This document shows positions 35,091 through 42,625 of a stretch of DNA of 64,000 bases, piece by piece (the stretch's first letter is position 1; each line of letters begins with the position of its first letter). Source of the DNA: UBA2040 sp963977135 (lineage in GTDB: Bacteria > Bacteroidota > Bacteroidia > Flavobacteriales_D > Crocinitomicaceae); NCBI GenBank assembly GCA_963977135.1, contig CAXBNN010000009.1, forward strand, positions 59,992 through 123,991. Direction: 5' to 3'. The translations under genes were made by a program, and so were the position numbers. A model generated the notes under the pieces. It searched no databases. It worked only from the letters and a program-made list of their open reading frames with translations, and was not told where the DNA came from.

Positions 35091-35674
35091 AAAGAACTTT
35101 CGACATAGTTGTTTCTCTTATCGTCTTACTGTTTTTCTTGCCTTTTGGTATTATTATTTCAATTTTCATTTTGAGTTCTTCAAAAGGTGGAATTTTTTAT
35201 CGTCAAACGAGAGTAGGGTTGAACGAAGTAGATTTTAAACTTCTAAAGTTTAGAACGATGCGTCCAAATTCTGATAAGTTAGGACAATTGACTGTTGGCA
35301 TGCGCGATCCTCGGATTACAAAGATTGGCTATTTCCTTAGAAAATATAAATTGGATGAATTCCCGCAATTTTTAAATGTGCTGAAAGGAGAAATGTCGAT
35401 AATTGGACCTCGACCGGAGGTTCGGGAATATGTTGATCATTATACTATGGAACAACGAAAGGTGTTGCTTGTGAAACCAGGCATAACGGATTACGCATCG
35501 CTGCATTATTTTAATGAAAATGAAGTTTTGGGTCAGTCGCAAGATCCAATTAAAACATACATTGAAGAGGTAATGCCTGTGAAACTAGCTTTGAATAAGA
35601 AATACGTTGAAGAACAATCTTTTTTCGTGGATTTAAAAATAATGTGGCGAACCTTTCTAAAAATTATTTCTTAA
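35087..35674 (+). CDS. Initiating sugar-phosphate transferase (PglC/WcaJ-like), TTG start
   Basis: 195-residue monotopic phosphoglycosyl transferase that attaches the first sugar phosphate to undecaprenyl phosphate. N-terminal membrane helix (~8-28), then 'Phe-Lys-Leu-Leu-Lys-Phe-Arg-Thr-Met-Arg', 'Lys-Leu-Asp-Glu-Phe-Pro-Gln-Phe-Leu-Asn-Val' (catalytic Asp-Glu) and 'Met-Ser-Ile-Ile-Gly-Pro-Arg-Pro'. The start is a TTG that overlaps the aminotransferase TGA stop (TTGA). The family begins Met-Lys-Arg-x-Phe-Asp, so the TTG is well supported. Confidence 0.93.
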   Translation: MKRTFDIVVSLIVLLFFLPFGIIISIFILSSSKGGIFYRQTRVGLNEVDFKLLKFRTMRPNSDKLGQLTVGMRDPRITKIGYFLRKYKLDEFPQFLNVLKGEMSIIGPRPEVREYVDHYTMEQRKVLLVKPGITDYASLHYFNENEVLGQSQDPIKTYIEEVMPVKLALNKKYVEEQSFFVDLKIMWRTFLKIIS

Positions 35675-35682
35675 AGTTTCGC

Positions 35683-35690
35683 TATTTTTG
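35683..35690 (+). promoter_or_regulatory. TAnnTTTG element before the second SGNH gene
   Basis: TATTTTTG is an exact -7 consensus, 11 nt before the ATG. No -33 TTG stands at the usual distance, so this is weak. Confidence 0.3.
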
Positions 35691-35701
35691 GCGCGTTCCA
35701 C

Positions 35702-36481
35702 ATGAGAAAAATACTGATTTTATTAGATTTAGTTTTCATCCTGTTTATAGGATTGCAACTTTATTCTGTGAAAAAACAAACGAAAGTATTGTTCATTGGC
35801 AATAGCTATACCTACCGAAATGAAATGCCTGATATTTTTGAGCACATTGCCATTTCAAAAGGGAAGAATATTTTTGTGCAGTCCTGTACAAAAGGTAGGG
35901 CGACTTTCTTAATTCAATCGAAAAGAAATGCTGTTTATGATGCGATTAACGACCAGAAATGGGATTATGTAATTGTTCAAGGAGCTAGTCGAGACTTAAT
36001 TCAGGAAGATGATTATATGGAAGAATATACGCTGCCGGCTCTCGAAAAAATTCTCAAAGCAATAAAGAAAAATAGCCGCCGGTCCAAAACATTGTTTTAC
36101 ATGACTTGGGGTTATAAAAATGGCTACAAACCCAACGATAAAACGGATAGTTACGAAAAGATGACCTTAAAAGTCAGAGATGGCTATATTGATTTAATGG
36201 AGCGTTACCGTTTCGGTGTTGTTCCTGTGGGAATGGCTTGGAAAGATTCTCGACGGAAACGTGGAGATGTTAAGCTTTATGTGAAAGATGGAGCGCATCC
36301 AAGCTTAAAAGGGTCTTATCTAGCGGCTTGCTGCTTCTATTCAGCAGTTTTTAATGAAAGTGCTATCGGCTCAACCTATTATAGCAAATTAGGACCGCGA
36401 ACGTGTTACTATCTTCAATCTGTTGGAAGCAGAAATGTTTTGTATCAGCGCAAAAAATACGGCTTGATTCCGAAGGTTTAG
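35702..36481 (+). CDS. SGNH-type hydrolase, paralogue of the 9.2-kb gene
   Basis: 259 residues: N-terminal hydrophobic segment (3-22) acting as signal or anchor, then an SGNH-like esterase domain. Candidates are Ser35 in Gly-Asn-Ser-Tyr-Thr and Asp196/His199 in Asp-Gly-Ala-His-Pro-Ser. It shares long blocks with the protein at 9180-10262 ('Tyr-Met-Thr-Trp-Gly-Tyr-Lys', 'Val-Pro-Val-Gly-Met', 'Phe-Asn-Glu-Ser') but lacks the PKD domain. As the last gene of the polysaccharide cluster it may remove acyl groups from that glycan (inference). It shares 4 nt tail-to-tail with the ZIP gene. Confidence 0.82.
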   Translation: MRKILILLDLVFILFIGLQLYSVKKQTKVLFIGNSYTYRNEMPDIFEHIAISKGKNIFVQSCTKGRATFLIQSKRNAVYDAINDQKWDYVIVQGASRDLIQEDDYMEEYTLPALEKILKAIKKNSRRSKTLFYMTWGYKNGYKPNDKTDSYEKMTLKVRDGYIDLMERYRFGVVPVGMAWKDSRRKRGDVKLYVKDGAHPSLKGSYLAACCFYSAVFNESAIGSTYYSKLGPRTCYYLQSVGSRNVLYQRKKYGLIPKV

Positions 36482-37191
36482 TGAATTCCCAAAGCCATTA
36501 GAACACCAATAACTATGGCGCTCAATTTGATGAGGTTGAATTTATGATTTTCACTTGTTTCAAAAATAATTGTTGTTGAAATATGTAGGAACATTCCAAC
36601 AACCACAGCCATAATCATTGAGAAATCTAACTCTGTTCCACCTGAGAAATTCAAATGTCCAAATAATACTCCAGCTGGAGTCATTATCGAGAAAAGCAAT
36701 AGCAAAAGCCAAGCTTTCATTTTCTCCATGTTAGATTTAAGGAATAAAGTCATAAGTGCTATTGCAACCGGAAATTGATGAAAAATAATGCCCAGCAACA
36801 ATCCATTTTCTCCGTGATCATGAGCTTGATGAGCAATTTCACCGGCTCCCAAAGGAACGCCTTCAATAAAGGAGTGAATTGACAAAGAAATCAGCAGTGC
36901 TATTGGCATTTTTTGATTTTTGTGCACGTGAATATGGCCATGCTCAATACCTCCAGAGAAAAATTCAAGAATTAATTGGACCAAGAATCCTATTAGAATG
37001 AATAAGCCAATATTTTCATTACCGTCATGATACAATTCTGGTATAAAATGAATGAAAGCTATAGAAAGTAAAAATCCTCCGCTGAATGCCAACATTAGCT
37101 TGATGAAATTCTTTCTGTGCTTATCGAAGAAACTTACGAAAAGCCCTCCGGCAACAACGGCTAAAATCAACCAAAAGATGGTCCAAATCAT
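36478..37191 (-). CDS. ZIP-family divalent metal transporter
   Basis: 237 residues with 7-8 helices. Metal-site helices are 'His-Ser-Phe-Ile-Glu-Gly-Val-Pro-Leu-Gly' and 'His-Gln-Phe-Pro-Val-Ala', and a His-rich loop 'Gly-His-Ile-His-Val-His' (~85-91) is cytoplasmic by family topology. ZIP proteins bring zinc or other divalent metals inward. It overlaps the upstream methyltransferase by 4 nt on minus and converges on the SGNH gene. Substrate is not resolved. Confidence 0.9.
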   Translation of the reverse strand: MIWTIFWLILAVVAGGLFVSFFDKHRKNFIKLMLAFSGGFLLSIAFIHFIPELYHDGNENIGLFILIGFLVQLILEFFSGGIEHGHIHVHKNQKMPIALLISLSIHSFIEGVPLGAGEIAHQAHDHGENGLLLGIIFHQFPVAIALMTLFLKSNMEKMKAWLLLLLFSIMTPAGVLFGHLNFSGGTELDFSMIMAVVVGMFLHISTTIIFETSENHKFNLIKLSAIVIGVLMALGIH

Positions 37192-37931
37192 ATTCTTGTA
37201 TCTTTTTTACAAATAACTATTAAGCGAGTCGACTCATTGGCATCAAAAGAATTCAATTTAAAATCTCCAAAATATTCAATCGGCGTAAGTTTTGCTTGTT
37301 TCAACATATTGTCGATTTCCTCTTGACTAAATCCTCTTACTTTTTCTTCAAATTTATGTTTATCGTCACAACTGGTAACATCGATTTGTTTACGAATAAA
37401 TTTGCCATCAAAAGTTCTATTGATTTGGAAATGAACATTGTCAACCTCCTTCTCTTCATGCGGAACGAGGTTTTTAACAGCTGTAATGGCATTTAAATAA
37501 TCCAAAACAAAAATACCGCCTTCCTTCGTCATATTTGAAATTCCGTTCAATACTTTTTGATTCTCTTCTTCTTCTTCAAAATAACCGAAACTCGTAAACA
37601 AATTAAAAACACAATCAAAAGCCTCTTCGTCGAAGGGTTCGCGCATGTCTTGAACTCGAAAATGTAATTTTGAATTTTCGAATTGCTTTGCATGTGAAAT
37701 ACTTTGTTCGGACAAATCCACACCCAAAACATTCATGCCCAATTCGTTCAAAGTAATAGAGTGTCGCCCTTTACCGCAAGCCAAATCTAAAACATGTGAG
37801 TTTTCTGGAAGTTTCAAATGAGTCAACAGATTCACGATAAATTTACGCGCCTCAGTATCATCTCTTTCACGATACAACAAATGATAAAAAGTCGTATCAA
37901 ACCATGAAACAAACCATTCTTTCGAATTCAT
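37188..37931 (-). CDS. Class I SAM-dependent methyltransferase
   Basis: About 247 residues. Motif I 'Val-Leu-Asp-Leu-Ala-Cys-Gly-Lys-Gly-Arg-His-Ser' and 'Val-Leu-Gly-Val-Asp-Leu-Ser' mark the SAM site; motif post-I 'Val-Gln-Asp-Met-Arg' and 'Cys-Val-Phe-Asn-Leu-Phe-Thr-Ser-Phe-Gly-Tyr' follow. The family contains both small-molecule and lipid methyltransferases, so the substrate is open. ATG 37931 was chosen over a TTG at 37940. A -7 element ends 6 nt upstream. The 3' end overlaps the ZIP gene by 4 nt. Confidence 0.88.
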   Translation of the reverse strand: MNSKEWFVSWFDTTFYHLLYRERDDTEARKFIVNLLTHLKLPENSHVLDLACGKGRHSITLNELGMNVLGVDLSEQSISHAKQFENSKLHFRVQDMREPFDEEAFDCVFNLFTSFGYFEEEEENQKVLNGISNMTKEGGIFVLDYLNAITAVKNLVPHEEKEVDNVHFQINRTFDGKFIRKQIDVTSCDDKHKFEEKVRGFSQEEIDNMLKQAKLTPIEYFGDFKLNSFDANESTRLIVICKKDTRI

Positions 37932-37937
37932 AGTTGC

Positions 37938-37945
37938 CAAAGATA
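37938..37945 (-). promoter_or_regulatory. TAnnTTTG element before the methyltransferase/ZIP pair
   Basis: TATCTTTG on minus, ending 6 nt before the ATG. A TTG 16 nt upstream is a loose -33 candidate. If used, the leader would be almost absent. Confidence 0.35.
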
Positions 37946-38013
37946 TAGTTTATCAACACTGCAATAGTAAAAAAACGATTAAAATAATGGTGATTTTGTT
38001 GCTTCCAAAGTGT

Positions 38014-38021
38014 TATATTTG
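38014..38021 (+). promoter_or_regulatory. Putative -7 element of the siaB-siaC genes
   Basis: TATATTTG at 38014-38021 is an exact consensus. The nearest TTG (37996-37998) is 15 nt away, shorter than usual. Predicted start about 38028, 13 nt before ATG 38041. This also argues against the ATG at 37987 as the protein start. Confidence 0.45.
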
Positions 38022-38040
38022 TTTTTCTATCTATAACTAT

Positions 38041-38598
38041 ATGTCGTTGAGTAACATCTACAATCTGTATAAAGCATTAGAGGAGGAATCCATTTTACTT
38101 TCTTTCAAAGGTGTCTTTACGTCGGATTTACTCACTTCTATTCTTCAGATTATGGAATCTAAACTGTCCTACTTAGAGGAAAGTCCAAAAATCAAGAAGA
38201 AAGTATTTAATGTTTTAGTTGAGTGTCTTCAAAACCTTTATCATCATATAGAATCTGGTGTAATGATACAAGACGGTGATGAATTGACTGATGGTCGTTC
38301 TGCACTTTTAATGATTGCAAGAATCGATGGAGTTTTTTACATTCGAACTGGAAATTACATATTAAATGATGTTTCAGATGAGTTGGAGCAGAGAATAAAA
38401 AAAATAAACAGCCTTGAAAAAGAAGGTTTGAAATTATATTATCAAGAAGTTTTAAGTGATGGTATTCGTTCCGAAAAAGGAACAGCTGGCCTGGGGATGA
38501 TAGATATAGCAAGAAAGTCAGGGAATAAATTAGATTATGAATTCCTAGATGTTGGAACAAATTACAGTTTCTTTTGCTTAAATGTTAAAATTGATTGA
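38041..38598 (+). CDS. siaB: SiaB-family protein kinase
   Basis: About 185 residues, a GHKL/anti-sigma-type kinase. 'Val-Glu-Cys-Leu-Gln-Asn-Leu-Tyr-His-His' is the N-box ATP/Mg site, and 'Gly-Thr-Ala-Gly-Leu-Gly-Met-Ile-Asp' the glycine-rich lid. In Pseudomonas aeruginosa SiaB phosphorylates SiaC and so controls the diguanylate cyclase SiaD. Here siaC follows 18 bp downstream, but no SiaA phosphatase or SiaD is within the window. ATG 38041 was chosen because a promoter lies between it and the earlier ATG. Both key motifs are intact. Confidence 0.85.
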   Translation: MSLSNIYNLYKALEEESILLSFKGVFTSDLLTSILQIMESKLSYLEESPKIKKKVFNVLVECLQNLYHHIESGVMIQDGDELTDGRSALLMIARIDGVFYIRTGNYILNDVSDELEQRIKKINSLEKEGLKLYYQEVLSDGIRSEKGTAGLGMIDIARKSGNKLDYEFLDVGTNYSFFCLNVKID

Positions 38599-38616
38599 CC
38601 TTTTATATTTGAGAAT

Positions 38617-39000
38617 ATGGAAAATTTAAACTTAGACGGATCCGCTAAAACACCATCCGTAAAATTCGATTTCGAAAATGGTTCTATGGAACTAAAAGGA
38701 AGATCTATACCTGAAAATTCTGTGGAATTTTATCAGCCACTGAATGAATGGATAGATGGTTATAGTTCAAAACCAAAAGGAAAAACTGTAGTTGATATCA
38801 AATTGGAATATTTTAATACCTCTTCTTCGAAATGCATTTTAGACCTTTTCAAAAAATTGGAGAGTTTAAATGGAACCCAGACTGAAGTAATCGTAAACTG
38901 GTATTTCGAGCAAGACGATGAAGACATGGAGGAGGCAGGAGAAGATTACCAAGCGATCATTGGACTACCTTTCAACATGATTGAAGTAGAAGAAATATAG
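38617..39000 (+). CDS. siaC: SiaC-family regulatory phosphoprotein (DUF1987)
   Basis: 127-residue STAS-like adaptor. It shows 'Thr-Pro-Ser-Val-Lys-Phe-Asp', 'Gly-Arg-Ser-Ile-Pro-Glu-Asn', 'Phe-Tyr-Gln-Pro' and 'Glu-Tyr-Phe-Asn-Thr-Ser-Ser-Ser-Lys'. The Thr of this last motif is residue 68, the same number as the Thr phosphorylated in Pseudomonas SiaC. The acidic C-terminus ('Asp-Asp-Glu-Asp-Met-Glu-Glu') and 'Leu-Pro-Phe' are typical. It is the direct substrate of the adjacent kinase by analogy; the downstream target in this organism is unknown. Confidence 0.9.
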   Translation: MENLNLDGSAKTPSVKFDFENGSMELKGRSIPENSVEFYQPLNEWIDGYSSKPKGKTVVDIKLEYFNTSSSKCILDLFKKLESLNGTQTEVIVNWYFEQDDEDMEEAGEDYQAIIGLPFNMIEVEEI

Positions 39001-39005
39001 TCGTT

Positions 39006-39578
39006 GTGACTATTGGCATAACAGGAGGTATTGGAGCTGGAAAATCATTGATTTCTAAAATTTTAGAATCTTTGTACTATCCTGTATTCAATTCTGATGT
39101 TGAAGCCAAATTATTGGTGGAAAACGATTCGGAAATCAAAACTAGAATTATTGCACTTTTAGGTAAGGAAGCTTATTCTCTGAATGGGTACAATAGACCC
39201 TTCGTCGCAGGAATTGTCTTTAGCAATGACGAGAAACTGAAACAACTTAATGCCATTATTCATCCAGCAGTGCGAAATGCATTTCAAGAGTTTGTGCGGA
39301 ATAGTGATTCCGATATTGTTTTCAATGAAGCTGCTATTTTGTTTGAAACTGGAGCTTATAAAGAATTCGAAAAGACAATTTTAGTCTGTGCTGATGAAGA
39401 ATTGCGAATAAAACGTATCGCAAAGCGCGACAAAGCGAGCATAGAAGAAATAAAGGCCCGATTCGCAAAGCAATGGCCAGATGAAAGAAAAAGGCCGCTA
39501 GCGGATTTTATAATTGAAAACAACGAGAAAGAATCAGTCCTCGTTCAGTTAAACGAAATTCTAGAAAAACTTAAGTAG
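39006..39578 (+). CDS. coaE: Dephospho-CoA kinase
   Basis: Last step of coenzyme A synthesis. 190 residues with P-loop Gly7-Gly-Ile-Gly-Ala-Gly-Lys13-Ser14 and the CoA-domain helix ('Ala-Ile-Ile-His-Pro-Ala-Val-Arg'), then 'Glu-Ala-Ala-Ile-Leu-Phe-Glu-Thr-Gly'. The start is GTG, 5 bp after siaC, so it is probably cotranscribed with siaBC. It ends one base from the stop of the convergent membrane-protein gene. Confidence 0.96.
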   Translation: MTIGITGGIGAGKSLISKILESLYYPVFNSDVEAKLLVENDSEIKTRIIALLGKEAYSLNGYNRPFVAGIVFSNDEKLKQLNAIIHPAVRNAFQEFVRNSDSDIVFNEAAILFETGAYKEFEKTILVCADEELRIKRIAKRDKASIEEIKARFAKQWPDERKRPLADFIIENNEKESVLVQLNEILEKLK

Positions 39579-39579
39579 A

Positions 39580-40239
39580 TTATTGTTGATCTTCAGTTAA
39601 ATCCTCGAAATCGTCAAAATGTGTTGAATCTTCAGTAGAGTCTATATTATTTTGAGAATTGTCAATTCGAGGTGAAATCAACAGCAGAATAGATTGAATA
39701 ATTTTTCCGAAAACAGATAGAAGAAAGAAAAACCCAATCACCTTGAAAATGAACCCAAAAAAGGCAGCGTTTTCAATACTTATGATACTTTCTTTGAACC
39801 AATTGGAAATAGTATTACTTCCTAAATTAGGATAATAAATACACGCGACGAAATAGCCTAATGCTAAAACAACTAAGCCTATTTCAGCCGCTAAATTGAA
39901 CTTTTGAACCACCTGCTTTTGACCATTTTGAATGAATCCAAAAAGCATTCCTTTCTGCTGATTTCGCTGAAGTTTACTAACGAAATAGAAGAGTAAAATT
40001 AATCCTGTTATTACAATCGAATTTTGACTTAAGGATAAGTCAGAATCAGTTTGAAAACAAAATAGGAAGGTAACTTGAACTAAAAAAAGGTATTGTATTG
40101 CCTTTAAACCATAATGGGCGAGTACAGAACGACTTTGTCCTCCACTTAAGATGGTAAATGCAATTTGGAAAAGTCCCCAGATGAAACCGAAAATTGCTAA
40201 AATAACCCCTAATCGAAAAATAGTATTGATAATTTCCAC
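39580..40239 (-). CDS. Membrane protein of unknown function, GTG start
   Basis: 219 residues with about five hydrophobic helices (~8-32, 45-62, 72-88, 115-135, 155-185) and an acidic C-terminal tail. It starts at GTG 40239; no ATG is available before the first helix. I recognise no family or active-site motif. It converges on coaE with a 1-bp gap. Basic residues between helices 3 and 4 ('Lys-Leu-Gln-Arg-Asn-Gln-Gln-Lys') suggest a cytoplasmic loop. Confidence 0.65.
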   Translation of the reverse strand: MEIINTIFRLGVILAIFGFIWGLFQIAFTILSGGQSRSVLAHYGLKAIQYLFLVQVTFLFCFQTDSDLSLSQNSIVITGLILLFYFVSKLQRNQQKGMLFGFIQNGQKQVVQKFNLAAEIGLVVLALGYFVACIYYPNLGSNTISNWFKESIISIENAAFFGFIFKVIGFFFLLSVFGKIIQSILLLISPRIDNSQNNIDSTEDSTHFDDFEDLTEDQQ

Positions 40240-40385
40240 AATACAAAAGTGATTAAAATTCTATTAACTCGAATAAAATGACGTTGTTTTCCAAGTTTTT
40301 TCCAATTATTTAACAGCAAGCACCTCTCGAAAAGCAGAAAAAAAGGTCTGAATACCTATCTTTAGCAAAACAAATGTATTTAACT

Positions 40386-42524
40386 ATGAGATATTTTAAA
40401 ATTGCACTTTTTCTATTGTTGTCCACTTCAGTTTCGTTCGCTGAAGAGGGGATGCTTATTCCATCGGTGATCCAGGCCTTTGAGTCAGACATGAAAGCGA
40501 TGGGAATGAAATTAAGCGCAAAAGACATTTACAGTGTTAATTCCTCAAGTTTAAAAGATGCAGTTCTTCATTTTGGTGGGGGTTGTACAGCAGAATTGGT
40601 CTCTGATAGAGGACTTTTATTAACGAATCATCACTGTGGATATAGTCAAATTCAATCTCATTCTTCTTTAGAAAAAGACTACTTAAAATATGGTTTTTGG
40701 GCGAAAAATTATAGCGAAGAATTGCCAAACCCTGGTTTGTATGCAGCTCGAATGGTTAGAATCGACGACGTTACGCAAACCGTTTTATTTGGAGTAGATG
40801 AAAGCATGACAGATGAGCAAAAGATGATTCAGATGAAAAAGAACGTTTCTACCTTGATTGAAGATGCTGAAAAAGGAACCAACTACAAAGCTGAAATTAA
40901 AGCATTCAATTATGGAAATGATTATTACATGATTGTCAAAGAGATTTTTAATGATGTACGTTTAGTTGGAACACCACCGAATTCTATTGGTAAATTCGGA
41001 GGAGACACAGACAATTGGGTTTGGCCAAGACATACTGGAGATTTTTCAGTGTTTAGAGTGTATGCAGGAAAAGATAATAAACCAGCGAATTATAGCACGG
41101 AGAACGTTCCGTATACACCCTTACATTTTTTACCTATTTCAATGATGCCAAGAAAAACTGGCGATTTCACAATGGTGTATGGTTTCCCTGGAACTACAGA
41201 ACAACACTTGGTTTCTTCTCAAATAAAGTACATCATTGATAAAGAACGCCCAGCACGAATTGCAATGCGTGAAAGGTCATTGTCTGTTATTGATGCAGGA
41301 ATGCGTTCATCAGATCAAATCCGAATTCAATATGCTTCTAAGCAAGCAAGAATCGCCAATGCATATAAAAAGTGGATAGGTCAAGTAGGAGGATTGAAGG
41401 AATTGAACGCTATAGAAGTTAAAGAAAACTACGAAAGAGAATATCAAGTACAAGCAGACAGCAAGCCAGAATGGAAAAAAGAATACGGATCGATTATCAG
41501 TGACATGAAAAAAGTTGCAGAAGAAGGCTTACAATATGATTTTGCCTATGCAATGGTAATTGAATATCTTTTTACTGGACCTGAAATGTTTGCTCAAGCT
41601 AGAAAGTTCTCGGATTTGATAGATAATTTTGCTGATTATGAGGCAAATGGAAAGTTAGAAGAAAAAGTTTCTGAAATTGAAAAAGGCTTAGAAGGTTTTT
41701 TCAAAAACTATAACGCTGAAGTAGATCGAGAAATATTTGAACTTTTAACTGCAGAATACGTGAATCAAATGGGAAGTGATAAGCTTCCTGGAATGTTGAA
41801 ATCAAACTCGGCTACTTTATTGGCGAAGGCGATTTATAATAAATCAATTTTAGTAGACATTGAAAAAGCTAAAAAAGCACTAAGAAAAGTCAATAAAGGA
41901 AGCATTAAGAAATTTCAACGTGATCCAGGAATTAAGCTTTTTAGAGAACTTTATGAAAGCTTTAAGGTTGATGTTATACCTGGCGTTCGAAAATTCAATA
42001 CCGACATGGATGGATTGCTTAAAACGTATGTGAAAGGGAAAAAAGAAATGTTTCCTAACGTAAAATATTGGGCAGATGCCAACGGTACAATGCGAATTTC
42101 TTATGGTAAATTGGAAGGAAGCTCACCAATCGATGGCATGAGCTATACAGAACATACAACAACGGATGGGATAATTCAGAAACATAGTACAGGAAATCCT
42201 GATTTTGAGTTGTTACCCGACTTATTAGACTTATACAAAAAACGTGATTTCGGGAAGTATGAGCAAGACGGTGATCTATGGGTTTGTTTTAGCGGATCGA
42301 ATCACACAACAGGAGGAAATTCTGGATCCCCAGTAATTGATGGTGAAGGAAGACTTATGGGGCTTAATTTTGACCGAAGTTGGGAAAGCACTATGAGCGA
42401 TTATATGTTCGATCCATCTCGTTGCAGAAACATTGTAGTCGATATACGATACGTACTTTGGGTTATGGATAAATATGCAAATGCAGGTCATTTGGTAGAA
42501 GAAATGAAGCTAGAAGGGAAATAG
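40386..42524 (+). CDS. S46-family dipeptidyl-peptidase, DPP11-like
   Basis: About 712 residues, a periplasmic serine exopeptidase that removes N-terminal dipeptides. A clean signal peptide (ending Val-Ser-Phe-Ala-Glu) supports ATG 40386 over 40374. Catalytic His lies in 'Thr-Asn-His-His-Cys-Gly-Tyr' and the Ser in 'Gly-Asn-Ser-Gly-Ser-Pro-Val-Ile-Asp'. Eighteen residues after that Ser is Arg (Asn-Phe-Asp-Arg-Ser). In Porphyromonas enzymes Arg here (Arg673) marks DPP11, which prefers Asp/Glu at P1, while DPP7 has Gly. So acidic-residue preference is predicted. It likely serves peptide use as a nutrient. It is followed by a perfect palindrome. Confidence 0.92.
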   Translation: MRYFKIALFLLLSTSVSFAEEGMLIPSVIQAFESDMKAMGMKLSAKDIYSVNSSSLKDAVLHFGGGCTAELVSDRGLLLTNHHCGYSQIQSHSSLEKDYLKYGFWAKNYSEELPNPGLYAARMVRIDDVTQTVLFGVDESMTDEQKMIQMKKNVSTLIEDAEKGTNYKAEIKAFNYGNDYYMIVKEIFNDVRLVGTPPNSIGKFGGDTDNWVWPRHTGDFSVFRVYAGKDNKPANYSTENVPYTPLHFLPISMMPRKTGDFTMVYGFPGTTEQHLVSSQIKYIIDKERPARIAMRERSLSVIDAGMRSSDQIRIQYASKQARIANAYKKWIGQVGGLKELNAIEVKENYEREYQVQADSKPEWKKEYGSIISDMKKVAEEGLQYDFAYAMVIEYLFTGPEMFAQARKFSDLIDNFADYEANGKLEEKVSEIEKGLEGFFKNYNAEVDREIFELLTAEYVNQMGSDKLPGMLKSNSATLLAKAIYNKSILVDIEKAKKALRKVNKGSIKKFQRDPGIKLFRELYESFKVDVIPGVRKFNTDMDGLLKTYVKGKKEMFPNVKYWADANGTMRISYGKLEGSSPIDGMSYTEHTTTDGIIQKHSTGNPDFELLPDLLDLYKKRDFGKYEQDGDLWVCFSGSNHTTGGNSGSPVIDGEGRLMGLNFDRSWESTMSDYMFDPSRCRNIVVDIRYVLWVMDKYANAGHLVEEMKLEGK

Positions 42525-42527
42525 CGA

Positions 42528-42566
42528 TAATTTAAAATTTAACAATAAGTGTTAAATTTTAAATTA
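42528..42566. repeat. Perfect 17-bp inverted repeat, AT-rich
   Basis: Arms TAATTTAAAATTTAACA (42528-42544) and TGTTAAATTTTAAATTA (42550-42566) are exactly complementary around the 5-nt loop ATAAG. No T-run follows on either side, so it is not a standard terminator, although it may act as one. It lies between the DPP11 and VWD-protein genes and could be a regulatory site. Confidence 0.85.
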
Positions 42567-42625
42567 CCATAATTCTCTGGCATGACAATTGTTTCTTTTT
42601 GGATATAACCATTAAAATTATTTAT

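Noticed and set aside
38207..38560. 117-codon frame antisense to siaB
   Set aside because: Overlaps a well-supported gene and shows no recognisable features.
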